From positions 496,001-560,000 of the forward strand of contig NZ_SIJC01000001.1 in NCBI RefSeq assembly GCF_010078385.1: 64,000 nt of DNA, given 5' to 3'. This DNA comes from Chengkuizengella sediminis (lineage in GTDB: Bacteria; Bacillota; Bacilli; Paenibacillales; KCTC-33759). Within the stretch, counting starts at the first letter, position 1. Each line of letters starts with the position of its first letter. The notes below the pieces were generated by a model, which worked only from the letters and a program-made list of their open reading frames with translations, ran no database searches and was not told the DNA's origin. This document shows positions 56,344 to 64,000 of the stretch, in pieces. The position numbers and the translations under genes were made by a program.

Positions 56344-56372
56344 TTTACATGAATGTTTAAAAACCTTATAAT
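56344..56372 (+). promoter_or_regulatory. Promoter of the DUF2626 gene
   Basis: TTTACA (56344-56349), 17-base spacer, TATAAT (56367-56372). Confidence 0.85.
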
Positions 56373-56418
56373 TTATGATATATTGGAGTGAGTTTGCAAA
56401 CGGAAAGGGGGATGCTGT

Positions 56419-56652
56419 ATGCCAAGAATGTACCGTGTCATGGGTTTTTGGACTTTAGCAATTGGTTTAATGGCATTAGCTGGTCATATGATTGAGCTAG
56501 CTTTAATATCTTTTGCTCAAACAGCTGTTTTTGTTTTATTAGGATATATGAATTTATCTGAAAAAGCATACATATTGATTTTTTGGGGTTATTTATTAGT
56601 AGCAGGTATTGGAATTACTTACTGGTCTTTCTTTAAAATGCCGCTTTATTAA
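56419..56652 (+). CDS. DUF2626-family small membrane protein
   Basis: 77 residues, three hydrophobic segments. The N-terminal RMYRVMGFWTLAIGLMAL, the central FAQTAVFVLLGYMNLSEKAYILIFWGYLL and the GITYWSFF end match the DUF2626 (YqgY-like) family of Bacillales. No function is known. ATG at 56419 is preceded by GAAAGGGGG and a very good sigma-A promoter; a strong terminator follows, so it is a single-gene unit. Confidence 0.85.
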   Translation: MPRMYRVMGFWTLAIGLMALAGHMIELALISFAQTAVFVLLGYMNLSEKAYILIFWGYLLVAGIGITYWSFFKMPLY

Positions 56653-56685
56653 TATCGTGTGTTTTTATGAAAGCATGTATAGATT

Positions 56686-56715
56686 AGGGATAGCTTATAG
56701 CTATCCCTTTTTTTC
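56686..56715 (+). terminator. Terminator of the DUF2626 gene
   Basis: GGGATAGCT-TAT-AGCTATCCC followed by TTTTTTTCTTTT. It lies directly against the convergent methyltransferase stop at 56719. Confidence 0.92.
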
Positions 56716-56718
56716 TTT

Positions 56719-57831
56719 TTACACATCTTTTTTTTGAATTAACACTTTAAATAATTCACTCATTTGATCACTCAATAACAATTGCCTAATTGTTCTATTT
56801 CTTTTTACAGTAGGATGAAAAGGATCAGTAATGTTATGCTGCTGTAATTTGTTTAAAATCCCTGATTGAAATAAAAATTCTTTCTGTGTCATGTAACTAT
56901 AACTAAACCCCATATTTTCACCTACCGAGATACAAGCAGAAAAATTAACGTGTGAAGTTATATCTTGTTCGCCGACATGGTAATATGGCTGCTGTGAAGC
57001 TTGATGTTTGTAATAACACATTAGTGTTCCTTTCATTCGGTGTGCTGCATATATCTCATCCTTTAAATCTCCATAATCAATGGTAATGATCGTTGAAGAA
57101 GTTAAATTATTCATTAACTTTCTCAACCATTTCGTTGCTGCTAAGTTGACTTCAAATTTTTGCCCTTGTTTCAATTGTAGATTTTCATTTTTTATATAAA
57201 CTAGTAAAAGTTGATCTGTGCATTTTATGTATTTTTCAATAAATTTATTCTCTTGATCATCCCAGCTAACAAATATTTCATTATATTCCTCATCATCATA
57301 AATCAAGCGATGAACAGGAAATGCATCCAAAAGTTCATTGCTGAATATGATTACATTCTCTGAATGCTTCTCATTTAGCCATTCTTCTGCTGAAACAAAT
57401 TGTACTTTCCCAATATGTTCAATTAAAGAATTTGATTGAAGTTGTTTATGATAAGCACTTTCTTCAATAGAGATGAATTTTATAAGCTCATAGATCTCAA
57501 TATGGTTATCTTGTAATTCATCTAATACCTGCTTAGCTAATCTACCTGTCCCTCCTCCCCATTCAACTATACTAATATTTTTTCCATCATTTGTTTGGAG
57601 TTGATTGGAAATGTAATTAGCAAGCATTTCTCCCATGATTGTCCCTACTGACGAACTTGTATAGAAGTCACCTTTTTTACCAATTTTGGTCTGGTTATTA
57701 ACGTAGTAGCCATACTGTTCGTGATACAAACACAATGACATGTAATCATAAAATGAAATAGCTTTCATCTCACAGTTATTTATTTTTTTTTTAATAATTT
57801 CCACTAATGGCATACACCCTATATTAGTCAT
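56719..57831 (-). CDS. MidA/NDUFAF7-family SAM-dependent methyltransferase (DUF185)
   Basis: 370 residues. Landmarks: ISFYDYMSLCLYHEQYGYYVNNQTKIGKKGDFYTSSSVGTIMGEMLA at the N-terminus, the SAM motif IVEWGGGTGRLAKQVLDEL, and VIIFSNELLDAFPVHRLIYD. Eukaryotic NDUFAF7 methylates an arginine of complex I; bacterial targets are unknown. ATG at 57831 follows GGGAG at 9 bases. It is divergent from the lipoprotein gene. Confidence 0.87.
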   Translation of the reverse strand: MTNIGCMPLVEIIKKKINNCEMKAISFYDYMSLCLYHEQYGYYVNNQTKIGKKGDFYTSSSVGTIMGEMLANYISNQLQTNDGKNISIVEWGGGTGRLAKQVLDELQDNHIEIYELIKFISIEESAYHKQLQSNSLIEHIGKVQFVSAEEWLNEKHSENVIIFSNELLDAFPVHRLIYDDEEYNEIFVSWDDQENKFIEKYIKCTDQLLLVYIKNENLQLKQGQKFEVNLAATKWLRKLMNNLTSSTIITIDYGDLKDEIYAAHRMKGTLMCYYKHQASQQPYYHVGEQDITSHVNFSACISVGENMGFSYSYMTQKEFLFQSGILNKLQQHNITDPFHPTVKRNRTIRQLLLSDQMSELFKVLIQKKDV

Positions 57832-57904
57832 AAAAATATACTCCCTTAATAAGATTTTAATTAAAAAACCACCTGTATGTTTTATCCCTTCAGCGTCTGT
57901 CTTA

Positions 57905-57913
57905 TGTTATAAT
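57905..57913 (+). promoter_or_regulatory. Extended -10 promoter for the lipoprotein gene
   Basis: TGT-TATAAT at 57905-57913, about 50 bases upstream of the ATG. No good -35. Confidence 0.45.
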
Positions 57914-57964
57914 ATAATCTGTTCATACCATGGATTCATTACATAAAGAAGGAGAAACAAAATT

Positions 57965-59248
57965 ATGAAAAAAACCAGTCAAAAGATTTTATTTTTAACA
58001 TTTCTTAGCACTTTTATTTTATTCTTTTTATTCATTACGGGCTGTACCTCACAAAAAGACGCATTAAAAGAACAAGTAGAAACCTCCTTAATGAAGGAGA
58101 GCAATTTATCAGATATTGCATTTAGCGGTAGCGCAAAGCTGCATTTACAATTACCTTCAAATGAATCCAATCCATTTTACACTATAATACAAACTTTTTC
58201 AGAAAATGGACAACTAAGTTGGGATGGCAACATCGTTGATGATTCAATAGAAATAAACACTTTATTTGAATCAAATCAAACTTCTTTAAATGTACCTATT
58301 ATTATTACAAATGACAAATTATTTTTTAATATACCAGTCATTAATCCTGAAGATGAATATTTTGAAGCAGAGAAAAATGAATTATTAGCGAATGCAGACC
58401 TTAATTTTGAGTCGTTATATACGCAATTTTTGTTAGAATTAATAAGTAAAACAGATGCGCAAAAGTTTCAGGACAAAACTACTGAAACAAATGAAGAGCT
58501 TCAGGAACAAAAAATCATTGAAATAGAAATATCTCAACAAGATTTAGTGTTAGTTGTTAAAGATTTTTTATTAAATGAAATGAAGGAGATCATCCCAGAT
58601 GATCTACGTTCAAATATGGATCGATCTTTAAATTCTTATCTTACTACAGAAAATACAGAGACAGCGGAAGCTCAGTCTAATTTAATCACTTTTGTAATGA
58701 ATGCAAACGGAGAGATTACGGACCAAGATTTAAAGTTGAGTTTGATGGATCAAGCACTAACTATTCATCATCAAATCATTAGCAATCAAAACTCTAATTC
58801 ACTAGTCAAAACACCAGAACAAACATTGTCACTATTTGACTTTTTTACATATTTAGAAGAGTTAGGAAGTTTGCCAGAGTTTACATTTGAACCTGGAATC
58901 TTCATTCCCGTAACTCAATATTCTGATCAATCGACAGAGCAAGAAATTCTTAATCTTATAAACAAAAATTTAGAATCCATGATCGAAAAAAATAAAGACC
59001 AGTTCTTCTCTACATTTTCTTCTGAAAAAAATGCTGAAGTGGGCTGGGAGCTTATACAAAACAATTTATATCGATTTTTACAAGTTGAAGATCTGCAGTT
59101 TAAAAATAAATCAGGAAAATCTTTTAATGTTGGTGTATTATACGAATCCGTTGATGAAGCAAACCCAGATCAAAAACCTTTCATGAGTGGTTTCACATTT
59201 ACAATAAGTAAAGTAGAATCAGAATGGAAAATTCAAAAAATCAAATAA
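57965..59248 (+). CDS. Predicted lipoprotein of unknown function
   Basis: 427 residues. A lipoprotein signal peptide ends in the lipobox FITGC with the modified cysteine at residue 27, a substrate for the LspA encoded at 16045. The mature part is acidic and Gln/Asn/Thr-rich. It has two parts: residues about 40-300 resemble cell-surface DUF-type lipoproteins with repeated beta segments, and the final ~115 residues (LINKNLESMIEKNKDQFFSTFSS...GFTFTISKVESEWKIQKIK) have an NTF2-like feel. I do not recognise a named family. ATG follows AAGAAGGAG. It is its own unit, ended by a terminator. Confidence 0.75.
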   Translation: MKKTSQKILFLTFLSTFILFFLFITGCTSQKDALKEQVETSLMKESNLSDIAFSGSAKLHLQLPSNESNPFYTIIQTFSENGQLSWDGNIVDDSIEINTLFESNQTSLNVPIIITNDKLFFNIPVINPEDEYFEAEKNELLANADLNFESLYTQFLLELISKTDAQKFQDKTTETNEELQEQKIIEIEISQQDLVLVVKDFLLNEMKEIIPDDLRSNMDRSLNSYLTTENTETAEAQSNLITFVMNANGEITDQDLKLSLMDQALTIHHQIISNQNSNSLVKTPEQTLSLFDFFTYLEELGSLPEFTFEPGIFIPVTQYSDQSTEQEILNLINKNLESMIEKNKDQFFSTFSSEKNAEVGWELIQNNLYRFLQVEDLQFKNKSGKSFNVGVLYESVDEANPDQKPFMSGFTFTISKVESEWKIQKIK

Positions 59249-59267
59249 TAGATTTACGTTTTTAACA

Positions 59268-59325
59268 TACCCATTCGGATTGATCAAAGTATCATCTTTT
59301 GTTCAATCTAAATGGGTATTTTCTT
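59268..59325 (+). terminator. Terminator after the lipoprotein gene
   Basis: ATACCCATT (59268-59276) plus GATTGA pair with TCAATC plus AATGGGTAT (to 59319), followed by TTTTC. Confidence 0.75.
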
Positions 59326-59400
59326 GCTTATAATCATCTTATCGTCAAAATTGTCATATAAATGATATACTATGTAGGATAGATATGGAGGAGAATCTTT

Positions 59401-60489
59401 ATGCAGTTTTTTAAAAAAATACTAATCTTTTATTTATGCATCTTTTTATCTTTTTACTATTCAAATCTATCTTATGCTTTGCAAACAGATGATCTCTCCT
59501 TAGATGAAACAATAAAATTGCTAGAAAAAGGACTAACTATCTTTGAAATAGACCAGGAATTAGAAAGGCTAAACATAAAAGAAAAAGAAGTTGAAAAAGC
59601 CATTTCAGTTACAGAAGCTAATATCCTAACACAACATAAATTGGTAGAAAAAAGCAGAAAAAAATCAGGAGAAGTATTAAAAAAATACTATACAAAAGAA
59701 CGAGATGATCTTATTCATCTTTTATTTTCAAGTGAATCTATATCGGAAGTTCTATCTGTACTGGAATTTATGCAAGCTATTGTATCAAGAGATCAAAAAA
59801 TCTTATCTGATTTCCAGAATGATTATGATGAACTTCAAATTCTGTATCATGAATTATTAAACACTCAGACAGAACTAGTTCATATTAAAAAAGCACTTGT
59901 TTTTGAAAAAGAACGTTTAATCTCTTTGCAACATGAACTAGATGATGAAATAGAACAACTAGAGGATGGAGAAAGCATTTTAGAGCAAATTGATCAACTA
60001 ACGATGGCTTGGGAAAGTAAAGGTTTACCTTTATTTAAAACATACTTTCAAGCTCTAGCAGATGCAATGCAAAATTTACCCGATATCCTTACTGACAATA
60101 AACAACATCTTCAATTAGAAGGACTCCAATTTGTTTTTCAAATTACAGACGATGAACTCAATGAATTCCTAAGGAAACAAGATCCTTTGTTTGAACCTTT
60201 TCAATTTGAATTTCAAAAAGATGAAATTGTTGCCTACGGAACGAATGAACAAATAAATATCAAATTATCTGGTATGTATCAGATTGTGTTTGAGCCCGAA
60301 AACATCATTCAGTTTCAAGTTAATGAGTTACAATATAACGATTTCTTACTGCCAGACACAACGATTAGAGCATTGGAAGAGGAGTTTGACTTAGCTTTTT
60401 ATCCAAAAAAAATAGCCCCTTTTGTTGAGGCAAAAGAAATAGATTTGAGTGAAGGTAATCTGAAAATATTTTTAAAATTACTAAATTAA
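59401..60489 (+). CDS. Secreted coiled-coil protein of unknown function
   Basis: 362 residues. Signal peptide about residues 1-27 (ILIFYLCIFLSFYYSNLSYA). Residues about 35-195 form a long coiled coil with a SESISEVLSVLEFMQAIVSRDQKIL segment that resembles the N-terminal domain of CwlO/PcsB-type cell-wall hydrolase regulators. The C-terminal 140 residues are beta-rich and show no NlpC/P60 or other hydrolase motif. A regulator of wall hydrolysis is one possibility; the analogy covers only the coiled coil. ATG at 59401 follows GGAGGAG. It is convergent with the next gene, stops 12 bases apart and no terminator between. Confidence 0.7.
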   Translation: MQFFKKILIFYLCIFLSFYYSNLSYALQTDDLSLDETIKLLEKGLTIFEIDQELERLNIKEKEVEKAISVTEANILTQHKLVEKSRKKSGEVLKKYYTKERDDLIHLLFSSESISEVLSVLEFMQAIVSRDQKILSDFQNDYDELQILYHELLNTQTELVHIKKALVFEKERLISLQHELDDEIEQLEDGESILEQIDQLTMAWESKGLPLFKTYFQALADAMQNLPDILTDNKQHLQLEGLQFVFQITDDELNEFLRKQDPLFEPFQFEFQKDEIVAYGTNEQINIKLSGMYQIVFEPENIIQFQVNELQYNDFLLPDTTIRALEEEFDLAFYPKKIAPFVEAKEIDLSEGNLKIFLKLLN

Positions 60490-60501
60490 TTGTTGATTTA
60501 T

Positions 60502-61689
60502 TTAGTTTTGATCATAACCCATCCATTGTGAAGTCCAAAGGGTTGAATATTGTTCTAAAAAGCTACTCTGATTCACACTATACAATTGGTTTAGATCTTG
60601 TATAAATCGATTTAACTGATCTGGTAGATTTGGATTAGGTTTTAAAGCTTTCATATCATCAAGCTGAATGTCATCTACCCGTTTATTATCAAAAATCTTT
60701 GAATAATATGGATCTACAAGAAGCGTTTGAAGCCATTCAAAGGCTTCTTTTTGTACATTCGTATTTGATGAAACTACAAAGCTGCTCCCTTTGATTACTC
60801 CTCCTATTGGAGATGAATTCACAGATTCAGATTCTAAATATATGGGTGTATATTCGTAATTTTCGTCCTGATGATTATAATAGTCTTTTAATGTCGTTAA
60901 CTTCAACAATATTTCTCCATTATTTAGTAATTCCCACGTGTTTTCAGCAACTGCAAATCTAGTTACAATATCCCATTGTATCTCCGAAGCATTACTTTGA
61001 ACAAATGATCCATCATTTATTATAGAATTTAACATAGAAATGATTTGAAGCATACTATAAGGATCTTTTTGATCTACATATACTTTTTCTGGATGAAGAG
61101 CCATGATTTCAATTAAGTTTTCTATTGTATTTGGTTGAATGAATACATTAGTTTCTTTCAATTGATCTGGGTTCCAAACCCAAACATACATATCTGAATC
61201 GATTGGAACTGCCCAGTCAAAACCATTCCATTTCGTTTGAGAATGTAACAAGTTATGAACTTCAATATCCATACTATTAATAATTTCATCCAATTGTATC
61301 AAATATCCACTCGCTGCAAACTCATTGATCCATTCATTTTCCACTAGAAAAATATCTGAAGCAGATCCAATTTGTGATGCTTGTATAAACTCATCGTAAG
61401 CTTGCTCTTTATGATATGAATTCAAACGTATATATACCCCTGAGTGAGTCTTTTCATATTTATTATTAAATTCTTTTAATAATTGTAACTGATTTTCATC
61501 AAGTGAAACTGAAATCTCCAAAATGTTGGCTGATTGAAATTCTCTCTGATTGTAAAAAGGTCTTTCCTCCTCATTTGTTTCTTTCTCATTAATTGTTATA
61601 TTAGGCTCAGTACCTCCAATGAAAGTAACTATACTAAAGGAAATTAATATAATCCCAAAAAACATAAATAAACCCTTTTTATTTAACAT
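60502..61689 (-). CDS. Solitary ABC-type extracellular substrate-binding protein
   Basis: About 395 residues from ATG 61689 (AGGGGAG at 6 bases); an open frame to 61743 lacks a site. One N-terminal hydrophobic anchor (about 6-24), then a family-1 solute-binding fold: LLKEFNNKYEKTHSGVYIRLNSY, SASDIFLVENEWINEFAASGYLIQLDEII, and a VPIDSDMYVWVWNPDQLKE hinge. There is no lipobox and I see no cysteine, so it should be membrane-anchored by its uncut segment or secreted. No permease or ATPase gene is nearby. Ligand unknown. Confidence 0.8.
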   Translation of the reverse strand: MLNKKGLFMFFGIILISFSIVTFIGGTEPNITINEKETNEEERPFYNQREFQSANILEISVSLDENQLQLLKEFNNKYEKTHSGVYIRLNSYHKEQAYDEFIQASQIGSASDIFLVENEWINEFAASGYLIQLDEIINSMDIEVHNLLHSQTKWNGFDWAVPIDSDMYVWVWNPDQLKETNVFIQPNTIENLIEIMALHPEKVYVDQKDPYSMLQIISMLNSIINDGSFVQSNASEIQWDIVTRFAVAENTWELLNNGEILLKLTTLKDYYNHQDENYEYTPIYLESESVNSSPIGGVIKGSSFVVSSNTNVQKEAFEWLQTLLVDPYYSKIFDNKRVDDIQLDDMKALKPNPNLPDQLNRFIQDLNQLYSVNQSSFLEQYSTLWTSQWMGYDQN

Positions 61690-61805
61690 CGGTTTCTCCC
61701 CTATAGTAATCATACTTACTTCTATAATAACAAAAATGTACATTGAGTTAAATTAGGTTTTATTGGATAATAGAAAAAGTGATATCAAACATAAGGAGAA
61801 TAGTT

Positions 61806-62285
61806 ATGATTAAACATGCAGTTATAATGGATTTACCTGAGGGTAAAATACCAGGTTATTACGCTCAAGTAGTCAAATCATTAGCAAATAAAACAAATTT
61901 ATTTGACAGAGATAAAGAAGTTCTTATAGTTAACTCAAAAAATGAGTTAGAGTCTGTTATAGAAGTAATGAATCATTTTAAAATTAACTTCGAAACATGT
62001 ACTCTTTTCCTATTGCCAGAGGATGCCAAACTAACAACCTATTTTTCAGATTTTGGATTTACGAGTAAGTTTGGAAATACTTATTTATATGAGAATCTCA
62101 CGAGTATATTTTATTTTACTCAAGTTCAAGAATCAAACACTAGTCAAGCCATTCATCAAATTGAAGAGCATAAGTTAGCTGAGTATAGCTTAGATATGGT
62201 CACATACTATGCAGTAGAAAAACATCTAGAGGAATTAGTGGAAGGGATATCTAAAGCATATCATTGTGAAATTAAATTTATCTAA
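61806..62285 (+). CDS. Unrecognised protein, 159 residues
   Basis: Start ATG at 61806, preceded by AAGGAG at 8 bases; the longer frame to 61779 has no site. The sequence (MIKHAVIMDLPEGKIPGYYAQVVKSLANKT...) looks cytoplasmic, mixed alpha/beta, with no signal peptide or membrane span. A central FLLPEDAKLTTYFSDFGF segment and the C-terminal YYAVEKHLEELVEGISKAYHCEIKF stand out. No family is recognised. It sits between the solitary binding protein and a convergent small gene. Confidence 0.7.
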   Translation: MIKHAVIMDLPEGKIPGYYAQVVKSLANKTNLFDRDKEVLIVNSKNELESVIEVMNHFKINFETCTLFLLPEDAKLTTYFSDFGFTSKFGNTYLYENLTSIFYFTQVQESNTSQAIHQIEEHKLAEYSLDMVTYYAVEKHLEELVEGISKAYHCEIKFI

Positions 62286-62286
62286 C

Positions 62287-62328
62287 TTAGTTTCAGCAAG
62301 GGATAATACTCTCCCTTGCTGAAACTAA
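62287..62328. terminator. Strong bidirectional terminator
   Basis: TTAGTTTCAGCAAGGGA (62287-62303) and its perfect complement (62312-62328) form a 17-base stem with an 8-base loop between two convergent stop codons. The T tract is short. Confidence 0.85.
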
Positions 62329-62353
62329 TTATTCGTTAGAGATCTAAAATCTG

Positions 62354-62644
62354 TTACATCTTTTCCTCTAAGGAGATTAATAATTTCTTTAGTTCTTTTT
62401 TCATATGAACCAATTGCTCAACACTTGAAATATCATTTGCTTTTGAAATTCTTTTTTCAAATTGATCTATCGTATTTTTAATGGGAGATTTTCGTTGATA
62501 TAAAACTTGCTTTATCATTAAATCCATATCGTAATTAGATCTTGACTTATCTTGCTGATGTCTGGTTCTATTCAGATTCTTCTGAATATCCTCCAAATGT
62601 TTCAAAGTTACTCTTTTCATTCTCTCCATAGTTTTGAAACTCAT
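62354..62644 (-). CDS. Unrecognised small helical protein, 96 residues
   Basis: Highly charged and helical (MERMKRVTLKHLEDIQKNLNRTRHQQ ... VEQLVHMKKELKKLLISLEEK), probably a coiled coil, no signal or membrane span. Start ATG at 62644 with GGGGCGG upstream; the ATG at residue 6 is an alternative. It lies just downstream of the PhoH-type gene, 90 bases away with no terminator, so the two may be co-transcribed. Family unknown. Confidence 0.6.
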   Translation of the reverse strand: MSFKTMERMKRVTLKHLEDIQKNLNRTRHQQDKSRSNYDMDLMIKQVLYQRKSPIKNTIDQFEKRISKANDISSVEQLVHMKKELKKLLISLEEKM

Positions 62645-62734
62645 ATCATATACCGCCCCAAAATTTCATTATTTCAATATCATATGAAGTTAGAGCAATC
62701 TTGGAATCAAACTTAATCGAAAAATTGTAAGAAA

Positions 62735-64000
62735 TCATAATAAATCTGTTGCTAGCTGAGCCAAATGAGACCTTTCCCCTTTTTTTAGGGTAATATGACC
62801 ACTAACCATTTCATTTTTAAATCTTTCAACTACATGTGTTAAACCATTACTAGAAGCATCTAAATATGGATGATCAATCTGTTCAGGATCACCCATAAGA
62901 ACAATTTTACTACCTTCACCTACACGTGATAAAATGGTCTTCACTTCGTGTTTGGATAAATTTTGAGCTTCATCTATAATGATAAACTGATTCGGAATAG
63001 AACGTCCTCTTATATAGGTTAATGCCTCAACTTGAATACTACCTAATCCAGCTAATATTTTATCTAAATCACCTGATTTTTTTGTATTAAATAGAAATTC
63101 AAGATTATCATATATAGGTTGCATCCAAGGTCGTAATTTTTCTTCTTTTTCACCCGGGAGATATCCTAAATCCTTACCCATAGGTACGACAGGTCTTGCA
63201 ATAAGCAATTTTTTATATTTATTTTCATCCTCTACTTTCAATAAACCAGAAGCAAGCGCCAGTAAAGTTTTACCAGTACCCGCTCTTCCAGTAATCGTTA
63301 CTAGCGGGATATCATCGTTTAATAATAACTCTAGAACCATTCTTTGTTGTACGTTTCTTGCAGCAATCCCCCAAATCGGATCATTACTCAAATATAAAGC
63401 ATCCAACTTTTTGATTTGCTCATCCACTTTTAAAAGAGCTGATTTCGAAGTTCCTAACTCATCTTTCAAAATAACAAATTCATGTGGATTTAAGTTATGT
63501 TTGAATTTTAAATGATCAATCGTTATATTTCTGAAAGTATAAAACTCATCAATAATTGAAGGATGTATATTCAACGTATTATACCCAGTATAATCGGTTG
63601 TTTTTTCAACTCGATCAGATAGATAATCCTCTGCTTTTATTCCCAAAACATCTGCTTTTATTCTTACAAGAGTATCTTTGCTGACTAATACTACAGATTT
63701 AGGGTGTGATTTTTCTTCCTCCTCTAATTTGTAATTTAATGCTACAGCCAATATACGATTATCATTAGTAATTTCTGCAAATATATTTTTCATTTTTAAA
63801 AAACTAAGATGATTAAGTTCAACTTTTAGTCGACCACCATTTTCCAACGAAATTCCTTCTTGAAGTTTCCCTTTTTCTCGAAATCCATCTAATAATCTCG
63901 ATACATATCTTGCATTCCTTCCAATTTCATCAGCATTTCTTTTCTTTGAATCGATTTCCTCCAATACGATAGCCGGAACAATTACATCATGTTCTAAAAA
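62735..64000 (-). CDS. PIN-PhoH family ATPase (YlaK type), 5' end outside the window
   Basis: 422 residues are visible; the frame stays open to base 64000, so the start is beyond the window. The visible N-terminus is the end of a PIN nuclease domain (FLEHDVIVPAIVLEEIDSKKR, with the conserved acidic residues). The PhoH ATPase follows with Walker A ITGRAGTGKTLLALASGL, Walker B FIIIDEAQNLSKHEVKTILSRVGEGSKIVLMGDPEQID, and a C-terminal LATDLL. PIN-PhoH proteins are ATP-driven RNA-unwinding ribonucleases in some species. YlaK of B. subtilis has the same two-domain plan. Confidence 0.93.
   Translation of the reverse strand, partial: FLEHDVIVPAIVLEEIDSKKRNADEIGRNARYVSRLLDGFREKGKLQEGISLENGGRLKVELNHLSFLKMKNIFAEITNDNRILAVALNYKLEEEEKSHPKSVVLVSKDTLVRIKADVLGIKAEDYLSDRVEKTTDYTGYNTLNIHPSIIDEFYTFRNITIDHLKFKHNLNPHEFVILKDELGTSKSALLKVDEQIKKLDALYLSNDPIWGIAARNVQQRMVLELLLNDDIPLVTITGRAGTGKTLLALASGLLKVEDENKYKKLLIARPVVPMGKDLGYLPGEKEEKLRPWMQPIYDNLEFLFNTKKSGDLDKILAGLGSIQVEALTYIRGRSIPNQFIIIDEAQNLSKHEVKTILSRVGEGSKIVLMGDPEQIDHPYLDASSNGLTHVVERFKNEMVSGHITLKKGERSHLAQLATDLL

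Noticed and set aside
57979..58170. Minus-strand frame opposite the lipoprotein signal region
   Set aside because: Antisense shadow with no ribosome site; the plus-strand lipobox and ribosome site are clear.

Overview
The window reads as chromosome of a low-GC (about one third G+C by eye), endospore-forming member of the Bacillales. Evidence is a complete spoIIGA-sigE-sigG block, spoVD, a spoVE-type SEDS gene, a gerR-like regulator, ylmC, the T-box and PyrR attenuator typical of Firmicutes, and bacillithiol biosynthesis (bshC). murA lies inside the division/cell-wall cluster, dapL is present and low-GC marine-type extracellular protein genes occur, which suggests Paenibacillaceae or a close relative. 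This placement is inference from gene content only.

Layout. Positions 1-4.8 kb hold a PrcB-domain protein, a three-tRNA cluster (fMet, Ile2-type CAU, Leu-UAA, minus strand), an unrecognised 54-residue ORF, yutG, yjcG, and a divergent OhrR-like regulator/luciferase-like oxidoreductase pair. 4.8-13.8 kb is a PyrR-attenuated pyrimidine operon (pyrR-pyrB-pyrC-carA-carB-pyrF-pyrE) that lacks pyrK, pyrD and pyrP. 13.8-24.9 kb carries dapL, an rluD-type gene, lspA, a DksA-like yteA/ylyA gene in reversed orientation beside a hairpin repeat, T-box-controlled ileS, divIVA, ylmH, ylmG, sepF, ylmE, ylmD and ylmC. 25-27.7 kb is sigG, sigE and spoIIGA. 28-46.5 kb is the dcw cluster (ftsZ, ftsA, divIB, murA, murB, spoVE, murD, mraY, murF, murE, spoVD, pbpB, ftsL, rsmH, mraZ). 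murG is absent from its usual place. 46.6-49.6 kb holds ahcY and bshC.

49.6-53.8 kb is the most obvious accessory segment: a large secreted M9-type collagenase with PKD and PPC domains behind a candidate CcpA (cre) site. It is followed by a decayed fragment of another PPC domain. The segment interrupts what is otherwise a bshC/DUF3397/panE/gerR neighbourhood. 56-62.7 kb contains a second copy of the hairpin repeat, a DUF2626 gene, a MidA-type methyltransferase, a lipoprotein, a secreted coiled-coil protein, a solitary substrate-binding-type protein, and two unrecognised small proteins. The window ends inside a PIN-PhoH ATPase gene.

Most of the window (4.8-49.6 kb) is transcribed on the minus strand and is core biology: pyrimidine synthesis, lysine/meso-DAP supply, lipid II synthesis, septation and the sporulation sigma cascade. 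DapL and a DNPR-motif MurE together imply meso-diaminopimelate peptidoglycan. The points most worth a second look are regulatory (sigG leader hairpin, spoIIG-type promoter, MraZ repeats, OhrR-type operator, cre site) and structural (missing murG, inverted yteA/ylyA, collagenase insertion with PPC remnant). I found no CRISPR array, complete insertion sequence, prophage or convincing wholly new defence system.
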